Of a DNA stretch of 64,000 nt, positions 42,717-49,777 are shown in pieces (positions within the stretch are counted from its first letter, which is position 1; every line of letters starts with the position of its first letter). Below the pieces are notes generated by a model, which ran no database searches, was not told the origin of the DNA, and saw nothing but the letters and a program-made list of their open reading frames with translations. Position numbers and translations under genes: made by a program. This stretch comes from Thiothrix subterranea (GTDB lineage Bacteria > Pseudomonadota > Gammaproteobacteria > Thiotrichales > Thiotrichaceae): assembly GCF_016772315.1 (NCBI RefSeq), contig NZ_CP053482.1, positions 3,715,501 through 3,779,500 of the forward strand, given 5' to 3'.

Positions 42717-43313
42717 TTAAGCCACGTTACCGTCTTCGCCGATCAACAGGGTGGCATCGTCTTTGAAGTAGTACGGTGGTACGACCAGATTGGTGGCTGC
42801 CGGTACGTTTTTGTACACCCGCCCTGCCAAGTCAAAGCGTGAACCGTGGCACGGGCAATACCAGCCGCCTTTCCAATCCGCACCCAAATCTTCCGGCGCG
42901 ACTTCCGGGCGGTAAGTTGGCGAGCAACCCAGATGGGTACAAATCCCCACCAATACCAAATATTTTGGGTTGCGCGAACGGTGTGCGTTTTGCGCATAGG
43001 TCGGTTGTTGTTCAACCACGGCGGAGGCTGGGTCACGCAAGTTGTCATCGTTGCTGGGCAAATTCGCCAGCATTTCTTCGGTGCGGTTCACCACCCACAC
43101 CGGTTTGCCGCGCCAAACGATCCGAATCAATTGCCCAGGCTCGACTTTGCTGATGTTGGCTTCAACCGGCGCACCCGCAGCCAGCGCCCGCGCACTCGGC
43201 GACCATGAATTAAGAAACGGGACGGCAACCGCTGCCACTCCCGCCGCGCCCACGACGGAGGTAGCAGCAACGAGCAGGCGACGGCGGCCTTGATTAATGT
43301 CTGTGTGTGTCAT
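42717..43313 (-). CDS. Rieske iron-sulfur protein (PetA-like), no cytochrome b/c1 partner nearby
   Basis: 198 residues. An N-terminal RRRLLVAATSVVGAAG-type Tat/TM anchor is followed by the Rieske [2Fe-2S] domain with CTHLGC and CPCHGSRFDLAGRVYKNVP. This matches the iron-sulfur subunit of ubiquinol-cytochrome c reductase. petB and petC are not adjacent; the gene leads a cluster with a NifX-like protein instead. It diverges from the bd/Fcc operon across a 288-bp region with palindromes. It could be a second, specialised Rieske protein, or the complex III genes may be elsewhere. Confidence 0.92.
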   Translation of the reverse strand: MTHTDINQGRRRLLVAATSVVGAAGVAAVAVPFLNSWSPSARALAAGAPVEANISKVEPGQLIRIVWRGKPVWVVNRTEEMLANLPSNDDNLRDPASAVVEQQPTYAQNAHRSRNPKYLVLVGICTHLGCSPTYRPEVAPEDLGADWKGGWYCPCHGSRFDLAGRVYKNVPAATNLVVPPYYFKDDATLLIGEDGNVA

Positions 43314-43438
43314 GCAACAGTGACTCCTAAAAATAAATGCCGGTATTAAACCCGCGATGACTGAGCAAACTACTGGGTTAAGCGCCTGATTGCATTGCGA
43401 AACTGCAAACCAGTTGCATGTCGTGCACGATTTTTTTA

Positions 43439-43493
43439 TTGATATTTGTCAACAAACGTGAAATTTCACGGTTTTTTCATTGATTTTTTCAAT
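43439..43493. promoter_or_regulatory. Palindrome cluster in the divergent region between the Rieske and bd/Fcc operons
   Basis: Three dyads in 55 bp: TTGATATTTGTCAA (43439-43452), one base from the FNR consensus TTGAT-N4-ATCAA; CGTGAAATTTCACG (43457-43470), a perfect 14-bp palindrome; and ATTGA-N5-TCAAT (43479-43493). The first suggests oxygen control by an FNR/Anr-type protein, which would suit a bd-type oxidase operon. The second fits no regulator I can name. They lie 109-163 bp before the oxidase start. AAGGAG precedes that ATG. Confidence 0.55.
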
Positions 43494-43601
43494 CTTTTAA
43501 AAATGTCAAAGCTGATTACTCGGAAAAGGAGGAATCTCCACATCCTGCTTTAGGGTGCAATGACCACGGGTTGTTGCTAGATAAATAACAAGGAGATTTC
43601 C

Positions 43602-44945
43602 ATGGAAATGCTCGGATTATACCCCACTTGGCTAGAGCCAATGTTGGGCAGCGGTTGGGTGGTCGCCATTATTTCGACCATCCATGTCTTGGCGTCCCAC
43701 ACTTCGGTGGGCGCGGCAATGGTGTTCGCCTACCTTGCGGTGGTGGCGTACCGGCAAGACAAGCCGGAATTGCTCGATTACATCAAAAAGTACGGCATGT
43801 TCCTGCTGGTATTTTCTTATGTGATTGGCTCGATCACCGGCCCCGGTATCTGGTTTTCGACCACCGTTGCCAGCCCGCGTGGGATTTCGGCACTGATCCA
43901 CAGCTTTGTATGGAAGTGGGCAACCGAATGGGTGTTCTTCGTCATCGAAGTGGTTGGGGTGTATCTGGTGGTGTATTTGGTCGGCAAGGTTGACCAGAAA
44001 ACGCACATGCGCATTGCGGTCATTTTCGGGCTGGCTTCTTACACCACCATGCTGATTATTATCGGAATTTTGTCGTTCATGATGTGGCCGGGCAAGGAAG
44101 TCTGGTTCACCGAAGGCGGTTATCTCAACGGTTTCTACGGGGCGAATACGTTTGCGCAATTGGCGATGCGGACTGCGTTCATGTTCACCATGACGGCGGT
44201 GGTTGGCGGGATTGTCGCGTCGGGTATTAAGGAATTGGCGTTTAAGAAAGCCATGCTGCGCCGTTTGGCAGTGTTGGGGATTGTCTCTACCTTGGCGGGT
44301 TCGCTGCTGTTCCAGTGGTATCTGCATACCCTGCCGGAACAGGCGCATATCGTGTTGGAAAACCGTTTGCCGGATTATTTCCAGCCTGCGTTGATGATGG
44401 TGTTGAGTGGTATTTTGGCGTATTTCCTGTTTACCTTGGTGATGCCGCGTTTGATTGTGCCAGCGATTGCGAGCGTGATGACGGTGGCGATTCTGGTGTT
44501 TGGTTTGTGGCCTGAAGAAGTGGCGCGTGAATCCATCCGCAAGCCTTTTGTGGCGGGGCAATACGTGTATTCCAACCAGGTTATTGCACGGGATGTGCCG
44601 GGGCTGGGAATTAAATCGGAAATTCCGTTGCTGGAGGAAAAAGGTTTTCTGCAAAGCCATGTATTTTTGCCGGAAAACCTGCGCACCGTCACGCCGGATA
44701 ATGCGCGGGCGGTGGGTCATGCACTGGCAATGACGGCATGTTCCAACTGCCATTCCTTGACCGATACGGGGATGCGTCCGCTGGCAAAGTATTTCGGGGG
44801 CAATACCGATGTGGGTGACATCAAGGATTATTTGCTGGGCGCATTGGCGACGGGCAATACCTTGTACATGCCGAAAATTCCGCTGACTGATAGCGAAGCC
44901 GAAGCCTTGGCGGTGTATATCGGCGCGTTGGATGGGGAGAAATAA
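43602..44945 (+). CDS. bd-type oxidase subunit I-like protein fused to a C-terminal cytochrome c domain
   Basis: 447 residues. The first 340 hold about nine TM helices resembling CydA: two His near the start (IHVLASHTSVG, His28 and His33), GSITGPGIWFSTTVASPRG, then WATEWVFFVIEVVGVYLV and an MMWPGKEVWF loop. The CydA quinol-site motif GRQPW is not found. The last 100 residues are a class I cytochrome c domain with CSNCH (Cys380, Cys383, His384) and a Met in LYMPKIPLTDSEAEAL. The fused c-type haem and lack of the Q-loop motif suggest electrons enter from cytochrome c, not quinol. The gene starts the operon with FccB. Identity as a divergent bd superfamily member is from motifs and needs alignment. 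Confidence 0.75.
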   Translation: MEMLGLYPTWLEPMLGSGWVVAIISTIHVLASHTSVGAAMVFAYLAVVAYRQDKPELLDYIKKYGMFLLVFSYVIGSITGPGIWFSTTVASPRGISALIHSFVWKWATEWVFFVIEVVGVYLVVYLVGKVDQKTHMRIAVIFGLASYTTMLIIIGILSFMMWPGKEVWFTEGGYLNGFYGANTFAQLAMRTAFMFTMTAVVGGIVASGIKELAFKKAMLRRLAVLGIVSTLAGSLLFQWYLHTLPEQAHIVLENRLPDYFQPALMMVLSGILAYFLFTLVMPRLIVPAIASVMTVAILVFGLWPEEVARESIRKPFVAGQYVYSNQVIARDVPGLGIKSEIPLLEEKGFLQSHVFLPENLRTVTPDNARAVGHALAMTACSNCHSLTDTGMRPLAKYFGGNTDVGDIKDYLLGALATGNTLYMPKIPLTDSEAEALAVYIGALDGEK

Positions 44946-44948
44946 ACC

Positions 44949-46172
44949 ATGAATGCTGAAATGTTATACGCCTTGCGCGATGTGGCGGGTGTGCCTTCGC
45001 ACCCTGTGACCTTCCTGATTTTGGGGGTGTTGACGTTTGCGTTGCACATCCTCGCGGTGCAGGTGATGTTGGGCGCGTCCGGTCTGGTGATTTGGGGTGC
45101 GTTGTCGAAAGCGGCTTATCAACGCCAATTGGCGCAGGCGATGTTGGGCGTGGCGAAAATTGCCGTGTCGGTCGCGGTGGTGTTGGGGGTTGCGCCCTTG
45201 CTGTTTGTGCAGGTGATTTATGACCCGTTTTGGTACACCTCGAACGTGCTGTCGGCGTGGTGGGTGATTGGATTTATTTTGATCCTCACCGTCGCTTATT
45301 TGCTGATGTATTTTTTCTACGCGAAAAACCACCATTTGGCAACGCAGAAAACCATTTGCCCCGGCTCGATGATCCTGTCACTGGCGTTGATGTTGGTGGT
45401 CGGTTTCATTATGCACGTCCTCACCTATCAAATGTTGTCGCCGGATCAGTGGATGCAATGGTATGCGCCCAACGGTGAAATTGATGCGTCAGGGCGCAAA
45501 TTGCACGCTTACAACGGGTGGCGTTTTGGGTTTTTCATCAGCTTGTCCGTGTTAGCGATCAGCGGCTGGTTGTTTGCTTACCGCCATTATATTAGCCACC
45601 GCACCGATGTGGATAACGGTTATCTGCAATGGTTGAAAGGGCTGGCAACGGTCTTGAGTCTCGCTGGTGGCATCGTCGCACTGGCCTTCGGCATTGGCTG
45701 GATGGCGACACTGCCAGACAGTCAGGCCGGTTTTGGTTTCTCCCCTTGGGTTGGGCTGGCAGCGGTGCTTATCTCCCTCACCGCTGTCATGCCGAAACTC
45801 ATTGGTAGCCGCGTGAATGCGCCGCTGTTTGGTTACGGTCTGTTTGGGCTGGCAGCCATCACGGGGATTGTGGTGGCGATTGCGCGGGAAGTGTTGCGCT
45901 GGAATATTCTGTTTGGCGATTTTGGCTACAACGCGCTGGATTATCCGGTGAATATGGACTGGTACAGCACGCTGCTGTTCTTTGGCACGTTTGTGATTAT
46001 TGGTGGCTTGGTGTTGAGCTATTTCCTCACCGTGGCCTGGCAAGCGGGGCAAACGGAAGGGGTGTATACGCCTTCGCCTGCGGTGACGCGCTTGGGTAAT
46101 CTTTCCATCCTCCTCATCACGTTGTGGATTATCCACTTCTTCGTGCTGGGGTTGTGGGTGTGGCTGCGCTAA
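44949..46172 (+). CDS. Polytopic membrane subunit, partner of the bd-type/cytochrome c fusion
   Basis: 407 residues, about ten TM helices, 3 bp after the oxidase-like gene. His-rich or aromatic motifs that could hold haem are VLTFALHILAVQVMLGASGL and KNHHLATQKTICPGS, with GFIMHVLTYQMLSPDQWMQW. It does not match canonical CydB by motif and may be a second CydA-like core. In several bd-superfamily branches subunit II is such a diverged protein. Tight spacing implies stoichiometric expression. Function assigned by position and topology. Confidence 0.65.
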   Translation: MNAEMLYALRDVAGVPSHPVTFLILGVLTFALHILAVQVMLGASGLVIWGALSKAAYQRQLAQAMLGVAKIAVSVAVVLGVAPLLFVQVIYDPFWYTSNVLSAWWVIGFILILTVAYLLMYFFYAKNHHLATQKTICPGSMILSLALMLVVGFIMHVLTYQMLSPDQWMQWYAPNGEIDASGRKLHAYNGWRFGFFISLSVLAISGWLFAYRHYISHRTDVDNGYLQWLKGLATVLSLAGGIVALAFGIGWMATLPDSQAGFGFSPWVGLAAVLISLTAVMPKLIGSRVNAPLFGYGLFGLAAITGIVVAIAREVLRWNILFGDFGYNALDYPVNMDWYSTLLFFGTFVIIGGLVLSYFLTVAWQAGQTEGVYTPSPAVTRLGNLSILLITLWIIHFFVLGLWVWLR

Positions 46173-46179
46173 GGGGGCA

Positions 46180-46671
46180 ATGATGAAACTGAACACAATC
46201 CTATTGCCGCTGTTGCTGGTGTCCTGCATTGGCACGGTACAGGCAGACGAGAAAAAAGCCGTCGAAAAAGTCGCCAAAGCCGTAGAAGCCAAAACGGTAG
46301 AAGCGAAAGCACCTGCCGACAGCGTTTCCAAAGACGAATTACGCGAGATGATCCGCGAATTGATTCAGGAAGAAATGGCGAATCTGCAACCGACCAGCAA
46401 CACGGACAGCAAGCCAGTTGCACCTGCTCATGCCGCGAAAGCGGGCGAAATCCTCGCCCATACCTGCGCCGGATGTCATGGCACAAATGGCACGCTGGAA
46501 AACGAAGCGTTCATGCCGCTGGCAGGAATGCCGGAGCAGGAATTCGTTAAAACCATGCTGGATTTCCGCGATGGAGCACGCCAATCGACCCTGATGGGCA
46601 CGGTTGCCAACGGCTTGAGCGAACAGCAAATCCGCGACATGGCACGTTATTTTATGGAGGTTTCCCCATGA
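46180..46671 (+). CDS. Periplasmic monohaem cytochrome c with N-terminal helical linker
   Basis: 163 residues. Signal peptide (LNTILLPLLLVSCIGTVQA), then a charged Lys/Glu/Ala helical segment (about 23-75), then a class I cytochrome c domain with CAGCH. MPLAGMPEQEFVKTMLDFRD and MARYFMEVSP match FccA-type/cytochrome c4-type half domains. It lies 8 bp after the membrane subunit and overlaps fccB by 4 bp (ATGA). It may be one cytochrome partner of FccB or a shuttle to the oxidase. Confidence 0.88.
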   Translation: MMKLNTILLPLLLVSCIGTVQADEKKAVEKVAKAVEAKTVEAKAPADSVSKDELREMIRELIQEEMANLQPTSNTDSKPVAPAHAAKAGEILAHTCAGCHGTNGTLENEAFMPLAGMPEQEFVKTMLDFRDGARQSTLMGTVANGLSEQQIRDMARYFMEVSP

Positions 46672-48020
46672 GTCTGAGCCGACGTGAGTTTTTGGGGCTG
46701 CTCGGCGCAACCGCGCTGGCGGGCGCATTCCCTGTCCGTAGCGCGTTTGCGGTGGCGCAACCGCATGTGGTCATTATCGGCGGCGGGGTAGGCGGGGCAA
46801 CCGCTGCCAAATACCTGCGGCTGCTGGATGCCAACCTCAAAGTGACGGTGATTGAAAAAAATCCGGTCTACATCCGCCCTTACGGTTCGTCCGAAGTCGT
46901 GACCGGACATATCAAAATGGACGATTTGAACGTGACGTATGACGCGCTCAAATCCAAATACGGCGTGAATGTCATTATCGACGAAGTGGTTGGTTTCGAC
47001 CCCGACAAGCGCAACGTCAAGCTCAAAGGTGGGCGTGCCGTGCGTTACGACAAGCTGGTGGTATCGCCGGGGATTGAGTTGCTGTACGACAAAATTCCGG
47101 GCTATTCCGCTGAAATTGCCGACACTAAAGTCACTTCGGGCTGGATTCCGGGCAAGCAAACCGCGTTGCTGGGCGAACAGCTCAAAGCCATGCCGCAAGG
47201 CGGTACGTTCCTGATGGTGGCTCCACCCGCGCCGTACCGTTGCCCGCCGGGGCCTTACGAGCGTCCGGCTCTGGTGGCGGAATGGTGCCAAAAACACAAC
47301 CCGACCGCCAAAGTCATTATCGTTGACCCGAAAGACGAATTCGTCACCGACCAGACCATGATGCTGGGCTGGAATCGTTTGTACGGCTTCAATATCCCGG
47401 AAAAATTCCGCAAGGATATGCCCGCAAGTGTGGAGATCAAGCAGCACAGCAATCCCGGCATCCTGAGCTGGATTCCGAAAGCGGATGGCGGCACACCCGT
47501 GTTGCTGGACGTTGAAAAAATGACGCTGAAAACCGACGGCGGCGACATCAAGGCGGATGTGATCAATATCGTACCGCCGATGCGGGCGGGCAAGATTGCC
47601 ACCGCGATGGGGCTGACCGACGAAAAAGGTTGGTGTCCGAATCAGCGCAAGACCTTCGAGTCCAGCCTGCACCCGCATGTGCATGTGATTGGCGATGCGT
47701 GTCATGCCGATGCGATGCCGAAATCCGGCTTTTCGGCGAATACGCAGGCAAAAACCGTAGCGCGTGCGATTGTCGAAGCGTTGGCAGGGCGTGAAATTCC
47801 CACACCTAGTTGGGAGAACACCTGTTACGCGCTGGCGGGTTCGGATTACGGGCTGTTCGTCGCTGACGTATTCGAGCTGGTGGAAGCCGAAAACAAGATC
47901 AAGCGTGTCGGTAAATTCAGCCGTTACCTGAAGCTGGATGCGACTCCGGCACAAATTCGCATGGGCGCGGTGTATCAGCAGGCTTGGCTGAAATCCTTCA
48001 CGGAGGACTGTTTTGCATGA
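46668..48020 (+). CDS. fccB: Flavocytochrome c sulfide dehydrogenase, flavin subunit
   Basis: 450 residues. A Tat signal (SLSRREFLGLLGATALAGAF) fits periplasmic export with FAD bound. The FAD site is HVVIIGGGVGGATAAKYLR. YRCPPGPYERP and NTCYALAGSDYG carry the Cys pair that forms the redox disulfide in known FccB, and VHVIGDACHADAMPKSGFSA is the second FAD motif. It oxidises sulfide to sulfur or polysulfide and passes electrons to a cytochrome c. It overlaps genes for cytochromes c on both sides by 4 bp, so it is translated with them. Confidence 0.95.
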   Translation: MSLSRREFLGLLGATALAGAFPVRSAFAVAQPHVVIIGGGVGGATAAKYLRLLDANLKVTVIEKNPVYIRPYGSSEVVTGHIKMDDLNVTYDALKSKYGVNVIIDEVVGFDPDKRNVKLKGGRAVRYDKLVVSPGIELLYDKIPGYSAEIADTKVTSGWIPGKQTALLGEQLKAMPQGGTFLMVAPPAPYRCPPGPYERPALVAEWCQKHNPTAKVIIVDPKDEFVTDQTMMLGWNRLYGFNIPEKFRKDMPASVEIKQHSNPGILSWIPKADGGTPVLLDVEKMTLKTDGGDIKADVINIVPPMRAGKIATAMGLTDEKGWCPNQRKTFESSLHPHVHVIGDACHADAMPKSGFSANTQAKTVARAIVEALAGREIPTPSWENTCYALAGSDYGLFVADVFELVEAENKIKRVGKFSRYLKLDATPAQIRMGAVYQQAWLKSFTEDCFA

Positions 48021-48718
48021 AAATTTCACAAATTTCCTTGATTGGGGTGGGTGCTGCCCTGTTGGTATCCGGCTGGGTGTGGGCGAATGAGGCCGCGCAT
48101 GAAGCGGTGGATGCGGTTAAATGGAAACCCGCCACCTTGCGCGTAGCGTTGGCGGACATGCCAGCGGGTGACATTGCGCGTGGTAAAGCGCTGAATTCGC
48201 AACTGATGTGCGCGTCGTGCCACGGTGAAAATGGCGTTGCTCCGACCAGCAATTGGCCAAACGTTGCGGGGCAAAAAAACGATTACACCTACAAAATGTT
48301 GCTGGATTATAAGTCGGGTTTGCGTAGCGAAGATGAGCGCAGCAAGTTGATGACGGTGGCAGTCGAGCCAATGAGTCAGCAGGATATGGCGGATGTGGCG
48401 GCGTATTACGCGAGTTTGCCTGCACATGAAGTCACGGTGAAAGCTCCAGCGCACGCGGATGCGGAACGGCTGGTGCGCAAGGGCGATCCAACGCGCTTGC
48501 TGACACCGTGTGCGTCGTGCCACGGGGTGAAGGGGCAGGGCGGCAAGGAGGCGGCTCCGGCATTGGCGGGGCAGTCGGAAAAAGCGTTTATCCGTACCAT
48601 GATGCTGTATAAAAACGGCGAGCGCGATAATGATGTGAACAAGTCGATGGCGCAGTTTGCCGGTAAGCTGACGGATGAGGAAATTCGGCAGTTGGCGGCG
48701 TATTACCACACGCGATAG
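48017..48718 (+). CDS. Dihaem cytochrome c (FccA/cytochrome c4-like)
   Basis: 233 residues with a signal peptide (KISQISLIGVGAALLVSGWV, ending WANEA). Two similar cytochrome c domains each contain CASCHG (LMCASCHGENG and TPCASCHGVKG) with candidate Met ligands in VAVEPMSQQDMA and VNKSMAQFAGKL. This is the organisation of FccA and cytochrome c4. GGAGG lies about ten bases before the ATG, which overlaps the fccB stop. It would accept electrons from FccB and hand them on, possibly to the fused cytochrome c of the bd-like oxidase. A terminator follows. Confidence 0.9.
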   Translation: MKISQISLIGVGAALLVSGWVWANEAAHEAVDAVKWKPATLRVALADMPAGDIARGKALNSQLMCASCHGENGVAPTSNWPNVAGQKNDYTYKMLLDYKSGLRSEDERSKLMTVAVEPMSQQDMADVAAYYASLPAHEVTVKAPAHADAERLVRKGDPTRLLTPCASCHGVKGQGGKEAAPALAGQSEKAFIRTMMLYKNGERDNDVNKSMAQFAGKLTDEEIRQLAAYYHTR

Positions 48719-48732
48719 TTTCGTTAGTGCTT

Positions 48733-48763
48733 CCTCCTCCTGGCACGTATCGGGGGAGGTTTT
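48733..48763 (+). terminator. Terminator of the bd/Fcc operon
   Basis: Stem CCTCCTCC paired with GGGGGAGG (8 bp, one G-U) with an 11-base loop, followed by four T. It lies 15 bp after the dihaem cytochrome gene. Confidence 0.65.
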
Positions 48764-49064
48764 GCGGTTGATTGTTGGGGATTATAAATGCAGATTCCAT
48801 GCGGCGGCGTTATGATTTACACTCGTTCAGATGACGATCAGAGTAAAGTTTTTGCAACTGTTGGTGTGTACGCGCTAGGGCGGTAGCGTGGTTTCATGGC
48901 AACTCACCTCCGCAGTCCCAGACTATGCTATGCGGAAGACTTGCGAACTGGATACGCGGCGTGTGCTCACTGATTGAGCGCAGGCTTCCTATCCTGATAT
49001 TCCAGAACGCCGCCTAATAAACTGTTAGAAATTCAAACCCTCAATACAACCCACGCAAAAGAAT
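48764..49064. other. Non-coding stretch at the junction to the cassette array
   Basis: No convincing gene is seen. It marks the change from GC-balanced operon DNA to AT-rich cassettes. At its end is the box CGCCGCCTAATAAACTGTTA (49008-49027), repeated with one difference at 52993-53012. The following GTTAGAA at 49024 resembles a cassette start but lacks the final pyrimidine of the consensus, and no R'' partner is found upstream, so a full attC or attI cannot be claimed. Confidence 0.5.
49008..49027 (+). repeat. 20-bp boundary box, copy 1
   Basis: CGCCGCCTAATAAACTGTTA; the second copy at 52993-53012 differs only by C for T. Both lie at cassette edges. The inner part is a small dyad around AAC. 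It may be a degenerate recombination site. Confidence 0.6.
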
Positions 49065-49661
49065 ATGAATACAACATCTTTAATTGTTGAAGTCTTAGTT
49101 GGCGGATTCGTCACGCTCATTTGGATCGGATTAATAATAATCAAAGCATATGGTATTGATTATCCAGATATTGATGCTTTTATTGTCAAATACAAAGATT
49201 GGTCAAACATTATATTATTCTCAATCATGGCATTTTCGTATCAATTGGGCTGGGTGATGATACATTTAAGCTATATTGCCACCAACAGACCAATAATAAT
49301 TCCTCTCAGAAAAAAGATATTTGGCGATAAACATAAAAATTACAGAACAATAAAAAATAAAGTATATTTTAACTCAAACAGTGATTTGATGTCAGGGATA
49401 GAGAAAGACCGGAGCGTTATCAGATTGACAAGAACAGGTTTACTCAACTTTATCATTCTTGCTATTGTCCTTTTATTTTATAAACTATGGTGGCTGGCAT
49501 TTGCTGCTTTTATCATTTCCATGATTTCCCTAATGCAGCTACGCACGGTTTATTTATCTCTTTACAAAAAATTAAATGACAGTCATTCAGAAATAATGGA
49601 TGACGTGATGATTTCTAACGAGTTATTCGACGACGGACGCGGTGACAACCCGCAACTCTGA
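49065..49661 (+). CDS. AT-rich cassette gene: four-TM membrane protein of unknown function
   Basis: 198 residues, AT-rich and unlike the codon use of the preceding operon. TM helices: LIVEVLVGGFVTLIWIGLII, a second near IILFSIMAFSYQLGWVMIHL, then two close together near LLNFIILAIVLLFYKLWWLA and AAFIISMISLMQLRTVYL. A basic loop lies between TM2 and TM3. The last residues (NELFDDGRGDNPQL) are encoded by the attC site, which is common for cassette genes. No family recognised; start ATG 49065 has only a weak ribosome site. Confidence 0.7.
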   Translation: MNTTSLIVEVLVGGFVTLIWIGLIIIKAYGIDYPDIDAFIVKYKDWSNIILFSIMAFSYQLGWVMIHLSYIATNRPIIIPLRKKIFGDKHKNYRTIKNKVYFNSNSDLMSGIEKDRSVIRLTRTGLLNFIILAIVLLFYKLWWLAFAAFIISMISLMQLRTVYLSLYKKLNDSHSEIMDDVMISNELFDDGRGDNPQL

Positions 49662-49699
49662 TTTAATTACTCCCCGCCGCGCCCGTCAATTCGGACGTT
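49613..49699 (+). repeat. attC site 1, left part (interrupted by the IS)
   Basis: R'' box TTCTAAC at 49613-49619, then ATTCGACGACGGACGCGG, and later CCGCGCCCGTC, shared with attC sites 2 and 3. The R' core GTTAGAC is completed only after the IS: GTT at 49697-49699 and again GTT at 51488 followed by AGAC. Joining the two flanks restores a normal attC of about 91 bp. Confidence 0.85.
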
Positions 49700-49717
49700 G
49701 AGGCTGTAGAAAAACCC
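49700..49717 (+). repeat. Left terminal inverted repeat of the IS
   Basis: GAGGCTGTAGAAAAACCC; the complement of the right end is GAGGGTGTAGAAAAACCC, one mismatch. Confidence 0.9.
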
Positions 49718-49777
49718 TCTTTTTCGCCATTTTGTGGGATAATCAGGCATCACAAGCACCCGAACGAGTAAGCAGGC

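Noticed and set aside
43632-44753. 373-codon minus-strand frame opposite the bd-type oxidase gene
   Set aside because: Low-complexity His/Arg/Gln composition typical of the complement of hydrophobic membrane-protein codons.
46647-48029. 460-codon open frame on the minus strand opposite fccB
   Set aside because: Antisense shadow; fccB has a Tat signal, FAD motifs and operon overlaps.
48764-49064. Integron attI site or integrase gene at the start of the cassette array
   Set aside because: No integrase frame is present and no R'' partner for the GTTAGAA at 49024 was found.
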